Notes: generated by a model from the letters alone, not told the origin. A stretch of DNA of 64,000 nucleotides from an uncultured Treponema sp. (GCA_937877535.1 CALFJF010000019.1:62001-126000), one strand, 5' to 3'; shown: positions 10,249 to 19,811, counted from the first letter of the stretch. Made by a program: numbers and translations.

Positions 10249-10605
10249 TTTTAGTCCGTAACTTTCGTAAATGATTTTTTCTACTAAAAGGATAAGATTT
10301 TTTAGCGGCTTTATTTTATTTTCGAGTTTGAGTCGATAAAAAACTTGCGTTCCGCGCTTAAACGAACAAATAAGTCCCGAATCTTTTAACACTTTGAGAT
10401 GATGAGAAACGGCGGGACGCGAAAGCGACGTTGTTGCGGTAAGACTTGCAACGTCAAGCCCTTCAATGCCCGTTTTTGCAATTTCAAAAATAAGACCTTG
10501 CCGCGTACTGTCTCCAAGACAAGAAAACAAGGAAGAACATTCAGAAAAAAGGCGCACTGCCTCAGAAATCTGCGCTTTTTTTTCTTCCTCTGAAATGTTT
10601 GTCAT
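10243..10605 (-). CDS. ArsR-family winged-helix repressor
   Basis: A 120-residue protein. The ATG at 10605 has TTGGAGAA in front and is chosen over an in-frame TTG 12 bases earlier. Residues 20-95 form the ArsR winged helix: SCLGDSTRQGLIFEIAK, recognition helix SLSRPAVSHHLKVLKDSGL, and wing FKRGTQVFYRLK. The classical metal-binding ELCVCDL motif is absent, although other cysteines occur at the N-terminus (FSECSSLFSC), so the signal sensed is not evident. It diverges from the MMPL exporter gene. A consensus promoter and a perfect palindrome lie between the two, suggesting that it controls the exporter and perhaps itself. Confidence 0.9.
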   Translation of the reverse strand: MTNISEEEKKAQISEAVRLFSECSSLFSCLGDSTRQGLIFEIAKTGIEGLDVASLTATTSLSRPAVSHHLKVLKDSGLICSFKRGTQVFYRLKLENKIKPLKNLILLVEKIIYESYGLKE

Positions 10606-10633
10606 AAAATTCTCCAAAACACCCTTCCCCGCG

Positions 10634-10662
10634 TTGACATTCTAAATCATATTCGATATATT
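10634..10662 (+). promoter_or_regulatory. sigma-70 type promoter for the MMPL exporter operon
   Basis: TTGACA (10634-10639), a 17-base spacer and TATATT (10657-10662), nearly consensus. Transcription would start near 10669, about 128 bases before the exporter ATG, leaving room for a regulator site in the leader. Confidence 0.75.
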
Positions 10663-10678
10663 TTTCAAAACGTTTAAC

Positions 10679-10696
10679 GGTTTAATCTCTTAAACC
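10679..10696. promoter_or_regulatory. palindrome, candidate ArsR-type operator
   Basis: GGTTTAA-tctc-TTAAACC is a perfect 7-base inverted repeat. It lies just downstream of the likely start of transcription of the exporter operon and upstream of the divergent repressor gene. AT-rich TTAA-containing palindromes are typical of ArsR-family operators. Binding by the adjacent repressor is an inference. Confidence 0.5.
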
Positions 10697-10796
10697 AATA
10701 ATATTAAAAGTCCTTGTTTTTTACAAGACGATTTTTTGATTTGAGAGATTTTTTCGTTGTATTTTTGAATCTTTTTTTGGAGGAAAAAGAAAAAAA

Positions 10797-13787
10797 ATGA
10801 GGAAACTCCTAAAGCATCCTTTTATTGTAATTGCAATAGGCTGTATGCTTACGGTGGCGTTTGCAATTCCAATGCGGAAAATCAAAATCGAAAGTTCAAT
10901 AAGACAATTTTTTCCGCAAAAGCACGAAGCGTTCCAAAGGTTGAACAAAACCGAAGACAAATTCGGTTCGATGCTTGCAATCGGCGTGTCGCTTGAATCC
11001 CCCGGCGACACGATTTTGCGACCAGAGTACATCAACGTGATTCGGAACATCACGGCGGATTTGGAAAACGTCAAAGACACGGAAAACGTAACGTCGCTCA
11101 CAAACATCGACTACATCGAAGGCGACAAAGGCGCGATTGAAGTAGCCCCGCTTTTTGACAAACCTTTGAGCGAACCTGTAACGGAAGAAGATGTCCTTTT
11201 GATTACGGAACGGCTTGCAAACTGGGAGGATATGTACAATCTGGTAGTCCTTTCAAAAGACGGCAGAGCAACGCAAATCGCGCTCAACGTGAACCAGCAC
11301 GCTTCTCTTGACGAGCAAGACGTTGCCTTAAAAAACGTTCGGAGAATTGTAGAAGAAAACATCGCGGTTTTTGACAGCGACCTTAACATAAACTCGATTC
11401 GTTATTACGGCGACCCTGTGATTTCAGAGCAATCAAAGGAATTTATGCTTGGAGATTTGGCAGTTTTGATTCCGCTCGTCATCATCGTTGTAATGATTTC
11501 TCTCTATTTTAGTTTTTCCACGCTCGAAGGAATGTTGCTTCCGCTCATTTCCGTTTTGATGAGCACCGTTTGGTCAATCGGACTTATGACGATTCTTGGA
11601 TTTGAGTTTTCGATGGTTTCGTCCGTTATTCCCGTTGCTTTGATTGGCTGCGGAAGCGCGTATGGAATCCACGTGTTGACTCATTATTACATTGCCGTTG
11701 ACGAAAAAGTCAAAGCACTTCGAGCGCAAGGAAAAGAACTCACAAAAGAAATCCATTTGGACTGCATTCTTGAAGGCATGACGAATGTGCGCCTTGCGGT
11801 CGTTCTTTCTGCAATTACAACGATTGTGGGATTTTCTTCGCTCGTAACAAGTCCGCTCCGCCCGCTCTTTGGATTTGCGATTTTTACGGCAATCGGAATC
11901 GCGTACAGTCTTCTTACAGCGGTTACGATAATTCCCGCATTTTTGACGCTCAAACCGCTTTCTCGCGTTTTGAATCGCTCTCGGCGAATGGAGCAACTTG
12001 CAAACAAAATCAGAAAGCGTTTTGAAAAAACGGAAGGAACGCGCGAGAAAAAAGGCGCGAATGAAAAAACAACGCTCGCAAACACGCTTTACATGCAATA
12101 TCACTTTTTTTGCGGCACAAAACCGCGTATGATTGTGTTTAGCGTGGTCATCGTTGTGTTTTCTGTAATTGGACTTTTGAAAATCGTCATCGACACTTCG
12201 ATGGTGAACTATTTTCCTGAAACGAGCCAACTTCGGCGCGACATCGACTACGTGAACGAAAATTTTGCTGGCACGAACTCCGTCTATCTTTTGATAAAGT
12301 CGCCTGCGGCAAAATTAAAGGCGGAGGCAAACGCGCTCTACGACGAAGCGCAAGCGATTGAAGATACCTACAACGGAAAAGAACTACCTTCGTTTGAGCA
12401 AGAAAAAATTGCCACGCTTCGCGCTCAAGGCGACGAAAAATTGTCTGAATCAAGAAACAGCAACGACATGACAAATCCAGAAGTGTTGCGCGCTGTTGAC
12501 ATAATGGAAGGTTGGATTACCGATAAATATCCGCTCGTTGGAAAGGCGGTTTCTTACACGGATTCAATCAAGCGCATAAATCAAACTTGGAACGCGCCAG
12601 GAGCCACGCTTCCAAACGAAGAATCCACGGAGTCTTTTGACGCAGAAAGCGAGGACGATTCGTTTGACGATTTTTTTGATTTTGGCGATGACTCTTTTGG
12701 AGAAGAAACAGAAAGCGCGGGCGATGATTTTGCAGACTTTTTTGCATTTGAAGATGAAACGGAAGATGGAGAGCCTGTTGCTACAATGATTTTTGACGAC
12801 CCGAATGTTGCGTATCAAGCAAAACTTGAAAAAACGATGACGGGGCGCGACGTTCAAGAACTTTTAGGAGTCGCTTACGCAAAAGCGGGCGGACGGCGAG
12901 CCACAGTCGAGCAATTTGTAAAAACGCTCCAGCGAGAAATGAATTACAACGGAATTGCGTTCTACGAAATTCCGTATGACCCCGAAAAATATCAAAAAGC
13001 GCAGCGAGCAGACCTCGCAGGTCTTATTTCAAACTACACGATGATGCTCGGAGACGCAATGGAGCGGTTCACTGACGACCAGACGAACTTTACGCCTACG
13101 GAAATCAGAATGCAAGTGCAGATTAAAACAAACTCGACTCAAATTCTTGGAAAAATGCTCAAGGATTTTGAAGCCTACGCAAAAACGCATCTTCCAGAAG
13201 GATACACAATGGAAGCCACGGGCGAAGGCGAAATGGAAGACGTGATGACAGGTCTTGTTGTTTCAAGTCAAATCACGTCGCTTTTGCTTTCTCTCACACT
13301 CGTTTTTGTGATAATCGCGTTTTCGTTCCGCTCCGTGATTGCAGGACTTATTGGAGCAATTCCGCTTGCGTTTACGATTATTTTGAATTACATGGCGATG
13401 GGACTTGCTGGAATCAAACTCGACCTTTTTACGAGCATTATCGCGTCGGTTGCAATCGGCGTTGGAATCGACTACACGATTCACTTTATGACCGAGTACA
13501 AAGCACTCCGCATGGAAAACGATAATCTTGAAGAAGTAACGCGCGGCACGCTCCGCTCATCAGGCGCGGGAATTATCACAAACGCGCTTGCCGTTGGACT
13601 TGGATTTTTGGTGCTTTGCTTGAGTCGCTTCGTTGTTCTTCGATACATCGGCGTTCTTGTGGCAATCGTTATGTTCACAAGTTCAATGCTTGCCATGACA
13701 ATTCTTCCAGGAATTTTCAACGTTATTGACCCGTCGTTTATGCACCCAGGAAAACCAAAAGCGTGGGAAACCGAGGAAGAAAAATAG
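10797..13787 (+). CDS. MMPL/RND-superfamily exporter
   Basis: A 996-residue inner-membrane protein with TGGAGGA before the ATG. It shows the duplicated RND layout: a first helix at residues 7-25, a periplasmic loop, a helix cluster at about 215-390, a helix at about 440-462, a second loop, and a final cluster at about 820-980 (motif SIIASVAIGVGIDYTIHFM). MMPL proteins use proton flow to move lipids, lipoproteins or other amphiphiles. The second periplasmic loop has a roughly 50-residue insert at residues 605-660 made almost only of Asp, Glu, Phe and Ser (for example FDDFFDFGDDSFGEE). The next genes on this strand are two LolA-like proteins and a porin-like barrel, so a trans-envelope pathway is likely. 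Substrate unknown. Confidence 0.9.
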   Translation: MRKLLKHPFIVIAIGCMLTVAFAIPMRKIKIESSIRQFFPQKHEAFQRLNKTEDKFGSMLAIGVSLESPGDTILRPEYINVIRNITADLENVKDTENVTSLTNIDYIEGDKGAIEVAPLFDKPLSEPVTEEDVLLITERLANWEDMYNLVVLSKDGRATQIALNVNQHASLDEQDVALKNVRRIVEENIAVFDSDLNINSIRYYGDPVISEQSKEFMLGDLAVLIPLVIIVVMISLYFSFSTLEGMLLPLISVLMSTVWSIGLMTILGFEFSMVSSVIPVALIGCGSAYGIHVLTHYYIAVDEKVKALRAQGKELTKEIHLDCILEGMTNVRLAVVLSAITTIVGFSSLVTSPLRPLFGFAIFTAIGIAYSLLTAVTIIPAFLTLKPLSRVLNRSRRMEQLANKIRKRFEKTEGTREKKGANEKTTLANTLYMQYHFFCGTKPRMIVFSVVIVVFSVIGLLKIVIDTSMVNYFPETSQLRRDIDYVNENFAGTNSVYLLIKSPAAKLKAEANALYDEAQAIEDTYNGKELPSFEQEKIATLRAQGDEKLSESRNSNDMTNPEVLRAVDIMEGWITDKYPLVGKAVSYTDSIKRINQTWNAPGATLPNEESTESFDAESEDDSFDDFFDFGDDSFGEETESAGDDFADFFAFEDETEDGEPVATMIFDDPNVAYQAKLEKTMTGRDVQELLGVAYAKAGGRRATVEQFVKTLQREMNYNGIAFYEIPYDPEKYQKAQRADLAGLISNYTMMLGDAMERFTDDQTNFTPTEIRMQVQIKTNSTQILGKMLKDFEAYAKTHLPEGYTMEATGEGEMEDVMTGLVVSSQITSLLLSLTLVFVIIAFSFRSVIAGLIGAIPLAFTIILNYMAMGLAGIKLDLFTSIIASVAIGVGIDYTIHFMTEYKALRMENDNLEEVTRGTLRSSGAGIITNALAVGLGFLVLCLSRFVVLRYIGVLVAIVMFTSSMLAMTILPGIFNVIDPSFMHPGKPKAWETEEEK

Positions 13788-13899
13788 ATTTTTAATATAA
13801 TTTTAAGTGTAACAAAAAAAATGCCGTTTTGTTTTTGAGAAAAAGCCGAACGGCAAAGCGAAAATCAATTTTATGTTTCATTTTTTGGAGGAAAAAATT

Positions 13900-14706
13900 A
13901 TGAAAGCAATCAAGAAAATCACTGGAGTTGCAATCGCGCTCGCTCTTGGAACTGCGGCGTTCGCTGACCAAAAAGGACACGACATCATTCAACAAGTTTT
14001 GGACGTAGAAGACCCCGCGTTCAGCCAGACGGCAGTCATTATGACGCTCACCGAAAAAAACGGTTCGACCGACATTCGGCAGATTAAACAATACGGTCGG
14101 AGCGTAAATGGAATCAAAGCGATTGTCATGGATTTTGTGGGACCTGGAACGAGCAAAGTAAAAGGAACGCGCTTCCTTTTACAAGAAGTTGAAGGAAAGG
14201 ACGATGACAAATTCATCTATCTTCCAGAACTTCGCTCAACAAGGCGCGTTTCTACATCGGACGGTTCAAAAGCATTTGTTGGCACGGACGCTTCTTACGA
14301 CGACCTTTCAACTCGCGACATCGAAAAAGACGAACACACGTTCCTCAAAGAAGAGTCAAAAACGGTTTCAGGACGAACTTACAACTGCTTTGTGGTTAGT
14401 TCAAAGTCAAAAAATCCATCGGACACGCAATACGGCGACAAAATCCAGTGGATTGACAAAGAAACGCTCGTTCCAGTGTACGCAGAAATCTACGACAAAA
14501 AAGGAAACCTTTTGAAGGTTCTTGAAGTTCAAAAACTTGAATCAGTAAAAGGAGCAACAGGAAAGAGTTACAACACGCCGATGATTTCGTTTATGAAAAA
14601 CGTGCAGACGGGACATTCCACAAAACTTGAGATAAAGTCGATTCAACTCGACAAACCGCTCCCCGCAAAAATCTTTACACAAAATTTCCTTTCTACAGGA
14701 AAGTAA
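13900..14706 (+). CDS. LolA-like outer-membrane lipoprotein-sorting family protein, copy 1
   Basis: A 268-residue periplasmic protein. The ATG at 13900 has TTGGAGGA and begins a signal peptide ending TAAFA-DQ, so the 9 upstream in-frame codons are excluded. The mature part matches the LolA-like family that accompanies MMPL exporters: KAIVMDFVGPGTSKVKGTRF, then DKFIYLPELRSTRRV, WIDKETLVPVYAE and the C-terminal FTQNFLSTGK. These proteins have an open beta-barrel groove for acyl chains. It follows the exporter by 112 bases and is followed by a strong terminator. A paralogue lies at 17100. The acylated cargo is unknown. Confidence 0.85.
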   Translation: MKAIKKITGVAIALALGTAAFADQKGHDIIQQVLDVEDPAFSQTAVIMTLTEKNGSTDIRQIKQYGRSVNGIKAIVMDFVGPGTSKVKGTRFLLQEVEGKDDDKFIYLPELRSTRRVSTSDGSKAFVGTDASYDDLSTRDIEKDEHTFLKEESKTVSGRTYNCFVVSSKSKNPSDTQYGDKIQWIDKETLVPVYAEIYDKKGNLLKVLEVQKLESVKGATGKSYNTPMISFMKNVQTGHSTKLEIKSIQLDKPLPAKIFTQNFLSTGK

Positions 14707-14710
14707 AACA

Positions 14711-14742
14711 AAAACGCCCCTGCTTTTTGGGGCGTTTTTTGT
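14711..14742 (+). terminator. intrinsic terminator
   Basis: AAAACGCCCC (14711-14720) and GGGGCGTTTT (14729-14738) form a perfect 10-base stem followed by a T run. It ends the exporter/LolA-like transcript; the convergent chemoreceptor gene ends at 14761. Confidence 0.9.
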
Positions 14743-14760
14743 TGTGTCATTTTTCACTTT

Positions 14761-16857
14761 TTATTCAACTTTGAATTTTCCGAGTTCGTCTGCAACGCTT
14801 GCAACGCTTTCGCCATTTTCCATTGAAAGCGTGTTGACAACTTGCATTGCTTCGTTCAACTCTCCGATTCCGTTAGAAATTTCGCTCATCGCGCTGCTTA
14901 TTTGATTTGTTTCCTCGGAAAGTTTTTCAATTTCGCTCAAAATCCTTCCGCTGCCCGCTTCCATAACGCGCGCTTTTTCGCGAACATCAACCGTAACCGA
15001 ATTGATTTGCCGAATTGCGTCAATAACAAGGCGACTTCCAGAGGCTTGCTCTGCCATCGCGCTTTTGATGACGCTTTCTTGCTGACTGACGGTTTTTGTA
15101 TGCTCAAAAATCACGTCGAATTGTCGCTGCGTTTCTTGCGCATCGCTCGACATTTCCACAATCATGTCGCGAAGGTGCTTCATAACGTCGTTGATTTTCT
15201 TTCCTTGCGCGTTCGAGTCTTCGGCGAGTTTTCTAATTTCGTCCGAAACGACCGCAAACCCCGCACCCGCGCTTCCTGCGTGCGCCGCTTCGATTGCCGC
15301 GTTCATCGCAAGCAAGTTCGTCTGATTTGCGATATTGCGAATAATCGCACTCGCTTCAATCAAAAGCGCAGAATCATCGGAAATCTTTTTTGTCATCTCA
15401 ACCGTGCGCACCACAACTTGCCGTCCGCTTTCAGCACTTTCCGAAAGGAGTTTTACGTTTGCGTCGTTTTTGTCAAGGATTTCCGAAACAGAATTGATAC
15501 TCGCAACCATTTCTTCAACGCTCGAAGACGAGCGCGAAACGCTTTCGCTTTGCACTTCGATGTTTTCGTTTAAGGCGCGAATGCTTTTTGAAATATCGTC
15601 AACGACTCTGCTCGTTCTTAAAACGCCACCCGCCTCTTCTTGAATTCGATTTGTAACCGCGCCCACGTTTGAGTTAATCTGCTCGATTGCCACCGCCTGC
15701 TGATTCATATTGTCGCGGAGCGCACGTGCTTTTTCGCCCATGCCTTTTGTCTGCGAAACAATCGACTTCATCGCCGTGGCAATTTTGCTCATCGTAAGGT
15801 TAAAATGCGCAGAAAGTTGCCCTAACTCGTCTTTTGAAATAACGGGAAGTTGCACCGTAAGGTCGCCGTCGCCTTGCGCTATATTTTGGAGCGTGTTTGT
15901 CACTTTTTTGAGCACTTTGGTGATTTGCCGCGCAATTATAAAAGCGATTACGATTGAAATCAAAAGTCCCGCCACAATCACAACCAAAACCGTAAAACTC
16001 ACCGCGCGAGTGCTTGCGTTAATTACATCGAGCGGAATCAAAATCGCGTAATCGAGTGGATAATAATCGTTCACAGACGGCAATATGCGGATTTCATTTG
16101 GTTCGTCCACGATGTCATCTCCAATCGTTACGATTTCGCGCGTTACACCATAAGAGCCTTGCTGATACTCTCGAAGTACGCCAATTCCGAGGTCGTGAAC
16201 GCTTTGCATTCTAAGCGTCGATTCAAACGGATTTAGAAGAATGTTCGCGTTCGAGTCGATTATGATGAACTTTATGCTTCCCATTGACGTTGTGTCCCCA
16301 AAAACGTTTATAAAATCGTTCGCATCGATTTCGATTGCAGCAACGCCGAGCGAGTTTCCGTAGTCGTCAAAAATTGCCTTTGCGACCGCAATTACCAGTT
16401 CCCCCGAAGATTTTTCGTAGAGCGGAGAAAAATACGGTTCTCCGTCAGAATCAAGCGCAAAATCGAACCAATTATCGCTGTCGTCCGTTGTCAAAGAATC
16501 CTCTGGATAACTGATGACTTCTCCGTCGTCATACACCACGCCCGCGCTTACAAAATTTTCATTACACTCGATTATTTTTTGTGCATAATCCAAAATAACG
16601 TCTTCGCTCTCGTCTCCCGTATTCGAGATGAGATTCACTTGATTCATCAGTCCCATAAGATACGCCGAAAGCGTTAAATCCATAAGATTTTGATTATTGC
16701 TCAAGCGCGAAGTGAACTGGTCGTCGTTCACGGCTTTTACCCGAAAATAAATAATTCCGCCCAAAACGGCAAGAAGGCATGCCGTTAAAATCGAAATGTC
16801 AATTATTATTCTTACGGCAATAGAATGGCGTTTTTTGTACGAAATGGTGTTCTCCAT
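14761..16857 (-). CDS. methyl-accepting chemotaxis protein
   Basis: A 698-residue receptor with GGAGAAC ahead of the ATG. A helix at residues 17-37, a Cache-type periplasmic sensor of about 240 residues (with WFDFALDSDGEPYFSPLYE), a second helix near 285-309 and HAMP (about 310-362) precede the cytoplasmic helical hairpin. The hairpin tip near residue 505 reads IANQTNLLAMNAAIEAAHAG, the CheA/CheW contact region, followed by GAGFAVVSDEIRKLAEDS. There is no C-terminal CheR-binding pentapeptide. The gene sits antisense between two members of the exporter cluster, ending opposite the terminator at 14711. The ligand cannot be read from sequence; the dCache-like sensor suggests small organic molecules such as amino acids. 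Confidence 0.95.
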   Translation of the reverse strand: MENTISYKKRHSIAVRIIIDISILTACLLAVLGGIIYFRVKAVNDDQFTSRLSNNQNLMDLTLSAYLMGLMNQVNLISNTGDESEDVILDYAQKIIECNENFVSAGVVYDDGEVISYPEDSLTTDDSDNWFDFALDSDGEPYFSPLYEKSSGELVIAVAKAIFDDYGNSLGVAAIEIDANDFINVFGDTTSMGSIKFIIIDSNANILLNPFESTLRMQSVHDLGIGVLREYQQGSYGVTREIVTIGDDIVDEPNEIRILPSVNDYYPLDYAILIPLDVINASTRAVSFTVLVVIVAGLLISIVIAFIIARQITKVLKKVTNTLQNIAQGDGDLTVQLPVISKDELGQLSAHFNLTMSKIATAMKSIVSQTKGMGEKARALRDNMNQQAVAIEQINSNVGAVTNRIQEEAGGVLRTSRVVDDISKSIRALNENIEVQSESVSRSSSSVEEMVASINSVSEILDKNDANVKLLSESAESGRQVVVRTVEMTKKISDDSALLIEASAIIRNIANQTNLLAMNAAIEAAHAGSAGAGFAVVSDEIRKLAEDSNAQGKKINDVMKHLRDMIVEMSSDAQETQRQFDVIFEHTKTVSQQESVIKSAMAEQASGSRLVIDAIRQINSVTVDVREKARVMEAGSGRILSEIEKLSEETNQISSAMSEISNGIGELNEAMQVVNTLSMENGESVASVADELGKFKVE

Positions 16858-17099
16858 TTTGTTCTCCAGAAAGAAAAAAATTTGTGATTGTAGCGAGAAA
16901 AAAATTATTTTTACAATTTGTTTTTGCTAACAAAGGTACATAATAGTTAAAAAATGAAATTGAGTCAGTCAAAATCTTAAAATAATATTTCTTTTTTTTG
17001 AAAAAATTGATTTTTGAGATTCTTCAATGCGCAATGTAGAACTTCACTTTGCGTTTTGTTATACTTTCCAAAAAATAAATCTTATTTTAAGGAGTTTTT

Positions 17100-17939
17100 A
17101 TGAAACTTTCAAAAATCGTAGCTGTGGCATTTTTTGTTGTTGCTGGAGCGAGTTTTGCAAGTGCAGACGAAGCGTATGATGTTATGAAAAAATTTTCCAC
17201 GCTTGACGCGCCTGATTATTCTCAAGCGACGATGAACGTGCAAAACATCGAAAAAAACGGCAAAGTTGAAAACCGAATCATGATGCAATGGGGGCGCAAA
17301 GTAAACGGACTCAAAAGCGTTGTTTTTGATTTTCGCTCGCCCGCAAACGTAAAAGACACACGGGTTCTTCAAGCAGAAAAAAACGAAAAAGACGACGACC
17401 GCTGGATTTATCTTCCCTCGCTCAAACAGCCGCGGCGAATTCCAACGGGCGAGCGAAGCAAACAATTCGTAGGCTGCGAGTTCACGTACAACGACATGGG
17501 AATTCGCCACGTTGACGAAGACACGCACGAAATGCTTTCGGCAAACGAAACCGTTACGATAGACGGAAACACAAGTGGCGGAAATTACGGAACTGCAACG
17601 TACAACTGCTGGAAAATCAAATCAACTCCAAAGAAAAAGAACGCGGTTGAATATTCGTATCGCATTTCTTGGATTGACAAAAATACATATCTCCCCGTCA
17701 AAATGGAATATTACGACAAAAAAAATCAAAACAAACTCATCAAAACGTTCGTAATCGAAAAAATCGATAAAGTGCGTGGCGTGTCTGGCAAAAATTACAA
17801 TCTTCGGCGCGCATGTTTAATTGTAAACGAGGAAACGGGTCGAAAAACGCGGCTTTTTATCACAAACGAGCAATTCGATAAACCGTTAAGTCCAGGATAT
17901 TTTACGCAAAACTGGCTTCAAACGGGAAAAGCAAAATAA
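17100..17939 (+). CDS. LolA-like outer-membrane lipoprotein-sorting family protein, copy 2
   Basis: A 279-residue paralogue of the protein at 13900, with TAAGGAG before its ATG and a signal peptide ending ASFASA-DE. Shared landmarks are VNGLKSVVFDFRSPANVKDT, DDRWIYLPSLKQPRRIP, ISWIDKNTYLPVKMEYYDKK and a C-terminal FTQNWLQTGK. It should bind lipid or lipoprotein acyl chains in the periplasm. The 242 bases upstream contain no gene; a TATACT hexamer at 17060-17065 may be its -10 box. It ends 36 bases before the barrel gene, with which it is likely co-transcribed. Two such carriers serving one MMPL exporter suggest different cargo or sequential hand-over, which is inference. Confidence 0.85.
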   Translation: MKLSKIVAVAFFVVAGASFASADEAYDVMKKFSTLDAPDYSQATMNVQNIEKNGKVENRIMMQWGRKVNGLKSVVFDFRSPANVKDTRVLQAEKNEKDDDRWIYLPSLKQPRRIPTGERSKQFVGCEFTYNDMGIRHVDEDTHEMLSANETVTIDGNTSGGNYGTATYNCWKIKSTPKKKNAVEYSYRISWIDKNTYLPVKMEYYDKKNQNKLIKTFVIEKIDKVRGVSGKNYNLRRACLIVNEETGRKTRLFITNEQFDKPLSPGYFTQNWLQTGKAK

Positions 17940-17975
17940 ATGGTAGAAAATAAAAAAGAAGTGTGGAGGAAAAAT

Positions 17976-19811
17976 ATGAAGGCATTTTCAAAGCGCACGA
18001 TTTTCGCGCTTTCTGCCGTTGCGTTCTCGGTGGGCGCATGGGCGCAAGACGCTGACGATTTTGGCGGAGACTTTGACGACGGCGGATTTGAAAGCGATTC
18101 ATTTGGATTTGATGACGAGATTTCAGAGCCTTCGCTTACTTGGGGCGGCGAAGTTGACGCGAATTTTCGCGCCTGGATTGGACGTGAAGGAGAAAACGAA
18201 ACGCACGACACGCGCGGATACGACAGTTTTTACGACGTGAGTAAATCGTCCACGGACGCGAATGCGTCGCTGAAACTCGACCTTTCTTACGAAGGCTCGT
18301 TTACCGACGCAAAAGCAACGCTCAAAATCGACCCAAAAACGATTTCAGACTATCCAGAAGACGTTTTGAGCGAAGCGAGCGTGGGCGGCAGTTTTTTTGA
18401 CGGAATGCTCCTTCTTCGAGCAGGAAAAATGAAAGAAGTATGGGGAAAAGGCGACAAAATCCACGTTCTTGATAACTTTAACGCAAACGATTACACGGAT
18501 TTTATTTTCCCCGATTACATTGACCGAAGGCTTGGAGAGGTGATGTTTAAGGCAACGGCGAATCTTTCGTGGGATTACAATCTCAAACTCGAAGGAATCT
18601 ACACGCCGTGGATGACTGCCGACCGATTTTCGTCAGACGGAATGCTCGTGCCTGCCACGCAAAGAAAAATCACAAGCGCGGTTACAAATCAAGTTTCTGC
18701 GTCAATGGCGAATTACTTAAAAGAATACGTTGAAGCCCTTGAAAACGCACGACTTGAAGCATCAACGGCACAAACGCTCGAAACGCTCGGCACGGAAGAG
18801 GCGAATAACAAACTCTCCACAATCGTGCAACAAGCCTTGTCGGAAAAAAAAATCGAATACAACAATTCTGAGGTAAGCGCGTATATGACGGCAAAAGGCG
18901 AAACAGACCAAGAAACTGCGCTAAAAGCCATTCTTAAAGAAAAATACGAAGCATACCTTACGGAGCAAGTTACAAAAGCGAACGCTGCGTACACCACAGC
19001 ATACACGAACGCGCTCAATAACGCTTCCGCGCTTTCTTCCGATGCCGACTCGCTCTATCCTGACACACATTCGCTCCGCTACGGGCAGGCTGGTATACGA
19101 CTTACGGGAACGATTCCTTCGATTGGACTTGATTGGGGAACGAGTTACTACTACGGTCATTACAAGCAGCCTTCATTTGACGCGCGAAAACTTCCGTCGT
19201 ATATTGAAAAACGGCTTTCGGGAGAAGAAATTTCAGAAAGCGACAAGTTTCTTCAGTACGACCAATTGCAAGTGTTTGGACTTGAAGCGGCAAAAGTTAT
19301 CTGGAAACTCAACACGCGATGGGAATTTGCGTACAATCTTACAAACGACTTTGATGGCACAAACCGCGCGATTCACAACAATTCAATCGCTTGGGTTGGC
19401 GGATTTGACATCGACCTTCCGATTCATAACCTCAACATCAATGTGCAAGAAACGGGAACGTACATTCTCAAAAACAGCGAAATCGAAGACAATGCCGACA
19501 AGCAATCTCAATACGATGTTGATTTTAACACGGACGGAACGTACTCTCGAAACAAACTTATCGTGCTTCTTAAAGACACGTTCTTGAACGAAAAACTTTC
19601 CGTTGAAGCGCAAGTCGTTTGGGGAATCGAAAATCACGAACTGTGCATTGTTCCAAAAATCGAGTATAACGTTATGGAAGGTTTGACGTTTGCTGCTCGC
19701 GGTGCGTGGCTCTACAGCCGAAATGAAAACGGCGAGTTCTACAACTTTACCGAAAACAGCGTACACCACGACAAAGCATTCTTTGAACTTTCCGCAAAAT
19801 ATCAGTTCTAA
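17976..19811 (+). CDS. porin-like outer-membrane beta-barrel protein
   Basis: A 611-residue protein. The ATG at 17976 has GTGGAGGA and starts a signal peptide ending VGAWA-QD, so the 12 upstream codons are excluded. A short acidic Asp/Phe/Gly-rich segment (residues 20-55, with FESDSFGFDDE) precedes many alternating strands. The chain ends FFELSAKYQF with a terminal Phe, the BAM recognition feature of outer-membrane barrels. A helical Ala/Glu-rich insert spans about residues 225-350. In other genomes MMPL exporters and LolA-like proteins are often clustered with a DUF1302/1329-type barrel, and this gene fills that place. Exact family membership could not be confirmed. Confidence 0.75.
   Translation: MKAFSKRTIFALSAVAFSVGAWAQDADDFGGDFDDGGFESDSFGFDDEISEPSLTWGGEVDANFRAWIGREGENETHDTRGYDSFYDVSKSSTDANASLKLDLSYEGSFTDAKATLKIDPKTISDYPEDVLSEASVGGSFFDGMLLLRAGKMKEVWGKGDKIHVLDNFNANDYTDFIFPDYIDRRLGEVMFKATANLSWDYNLKLEGIYTPWMTADRFSSDGMLVPATQRKITSAVTNQVSASMANYLKEYVEALENARLEASTAQTLETLGTEEANNKLSTIVQQALSEKKIEYNNSEVSAYMTAKGETDQETALKAILKEKYEAYLTEQVTKANAAYTTAYTNALNNASALSSDADSLYPDTHSLRYGQAGIRLTGTIPSIGLDWGTSYYYGHYKQPSFDARKLPSYIEKRLSGEEISESDKFLQYDQLQVFGLEAAKVIWKLNTRWEFAYNLTNDFDGTNRAIHNNSIAWVGGFDIDLPIHNLNINVQETGTYILKNSEIEDNADKQSQYDVDFNTDGTYSRNKLIVLLKDTFLNEKLSVEAQVVWGIENHELCIVPKIEYNVMEGLTFAARGAWLYSRNENGEFYNFTENSVHHDKAFFELSAKYQF

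Noticed and set aside
13823..13854. GCCGTT/AACGGC inverted repeat between the exporter and the first LolA-like gene
   Set aside because: Stem of only six bases with a 20-base loop and no T run; too weak to call a terminator.
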